Assembly (NCBI GenBank): GCA_030430565.1
Contig: JAUIKS010000004.1
Location: 62,001-126,000 of the forward strand
Length of the DNA: 64,000 nucleotides
Direction of reading: 5' to 3'
Origin: Polyangia bacterium
Lineage (GTDB): Bacteria; Myxococcota_A; Polyangia; Nannocystales; Nannocystaceae
Part shown: positions 63,231-64,000 of the stretch, piece after piece
Numbering within the stretch: position 1 is the stretch's first letter
How the letters are laid out: every line of letters begins with the position of its first letter
Notes under the pieces: generated by a model
The model's input: only the letters and a program-made list of their open reading frames with translations
Told to the model about the DNA's origin: nothing
Databases searched by the model: none
Translations under genes and position numbers: made by a program

Positions 63231-64000
<770 letters not shown>

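Overview
The window is very GC-rich, densely coded DNA from what looks like a myxobacterium (phylum Myxococcota), most plausibly suborder Nannocystineae. Supporting this are three eukaryotic-type Ser/Thr kinases, three ECF sigma factors, a caspase/STAND/WD40 protein, an IgGFc-binding-domain lipoprotein, several small lipoproteins, and a secreted metalloprotease ending in a MYXO-CTERM-like tail (Cys-rich motif, hydrophobic stretch, Arg cluster). The species assignment is inference. No rRNA, tRNA, CRISPR array, insertion sequence or phage gene was recognised.

Layout. 1-1761: the end of a response regulator, a decayed FG-GAP/VCBS gene end, and glycerate 2-kinase. 1784-5588: an ECF sigma factor behind a Ser/Thr kinase with TPRs. 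5813-10134: a small conserved protein, a GntR(YtrA)-type repressor with its membrane-protein partner and a clear palindromic operator, a Cys-rich lipoprotein and an IgGFc-binding lipoprotein. 10210-16791: one giant gene joining a sacsin-type GHKL ATPase domain to a C-terminal transglutaminase-like domain. 17061-19242: a second ECF sigma factor convergent with a three-gene STAS/stressosome-like operon. 19388-25137: an exported protein, a frameshifted pseudogene, a coiled-coil membrane protein, a second Ser/Thr kinase and an exported TPR-like protein. 25273-31997: a GMC oxidoreductase, then a compact redox/signalling cluster: a diheme lipoprotein, a Ser/Thr kinase fused to a periplasmic diheme peroxidase, a DAHL-like two-helix membrane sensor, and a third ECF sigma factor on the opposite strand. 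32190-37154: a caspase-nSTAND-WD40 protein with an in-frame amber codon near its end. 37320-40673: poorly characterised genes plus a remnant of a penicillin/AHL acylase. 40709-45326: a TerB-like protein, a GAF-GAF hybrid histidine kinase and a receiver-cyclase whose catalytic residues are replaced. 45486-54193: housekeeping and envelope genes (LysM-MepA endopeptidase, RsgA, VOC protein, metalloprotease, sirtuin, Lon). 54306-58929: membrane and exported proteins, a strong terminator, thioredoxin. 59047-62295: the ccsA/hemX-like, hemA, hemC tetrapyrrole operon. 62372-64000: a lipoprotein, a multiply frameshifted pseudogene, and the start of a TolB-like beta-propeller lipoprotein.

The most notable architecture is the kinase-diheme peroxidase fusion at 28360-30450 and its neighbours. 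A cytoplasmic kinase domain, one membrane helix and a periplasmic diheme peroxidase domain lie in one polypeptide, translationally coupled to a membrane sensor-like protein and preceded by a second diheme protein. I infer a redox- or peroxide-sensing transmembrane kinase. Next in interest are the sacsin-type ATPase/transglutaminase giant and the caspase-STAND-WD40 gene with its in-frame TAG. Several genes seem to start 6-10 bases after a TAYNNT-type -10 element, which suggests leaderless transcription. The palindrome GACATGTC occurs six times, more often than base composition predicts.
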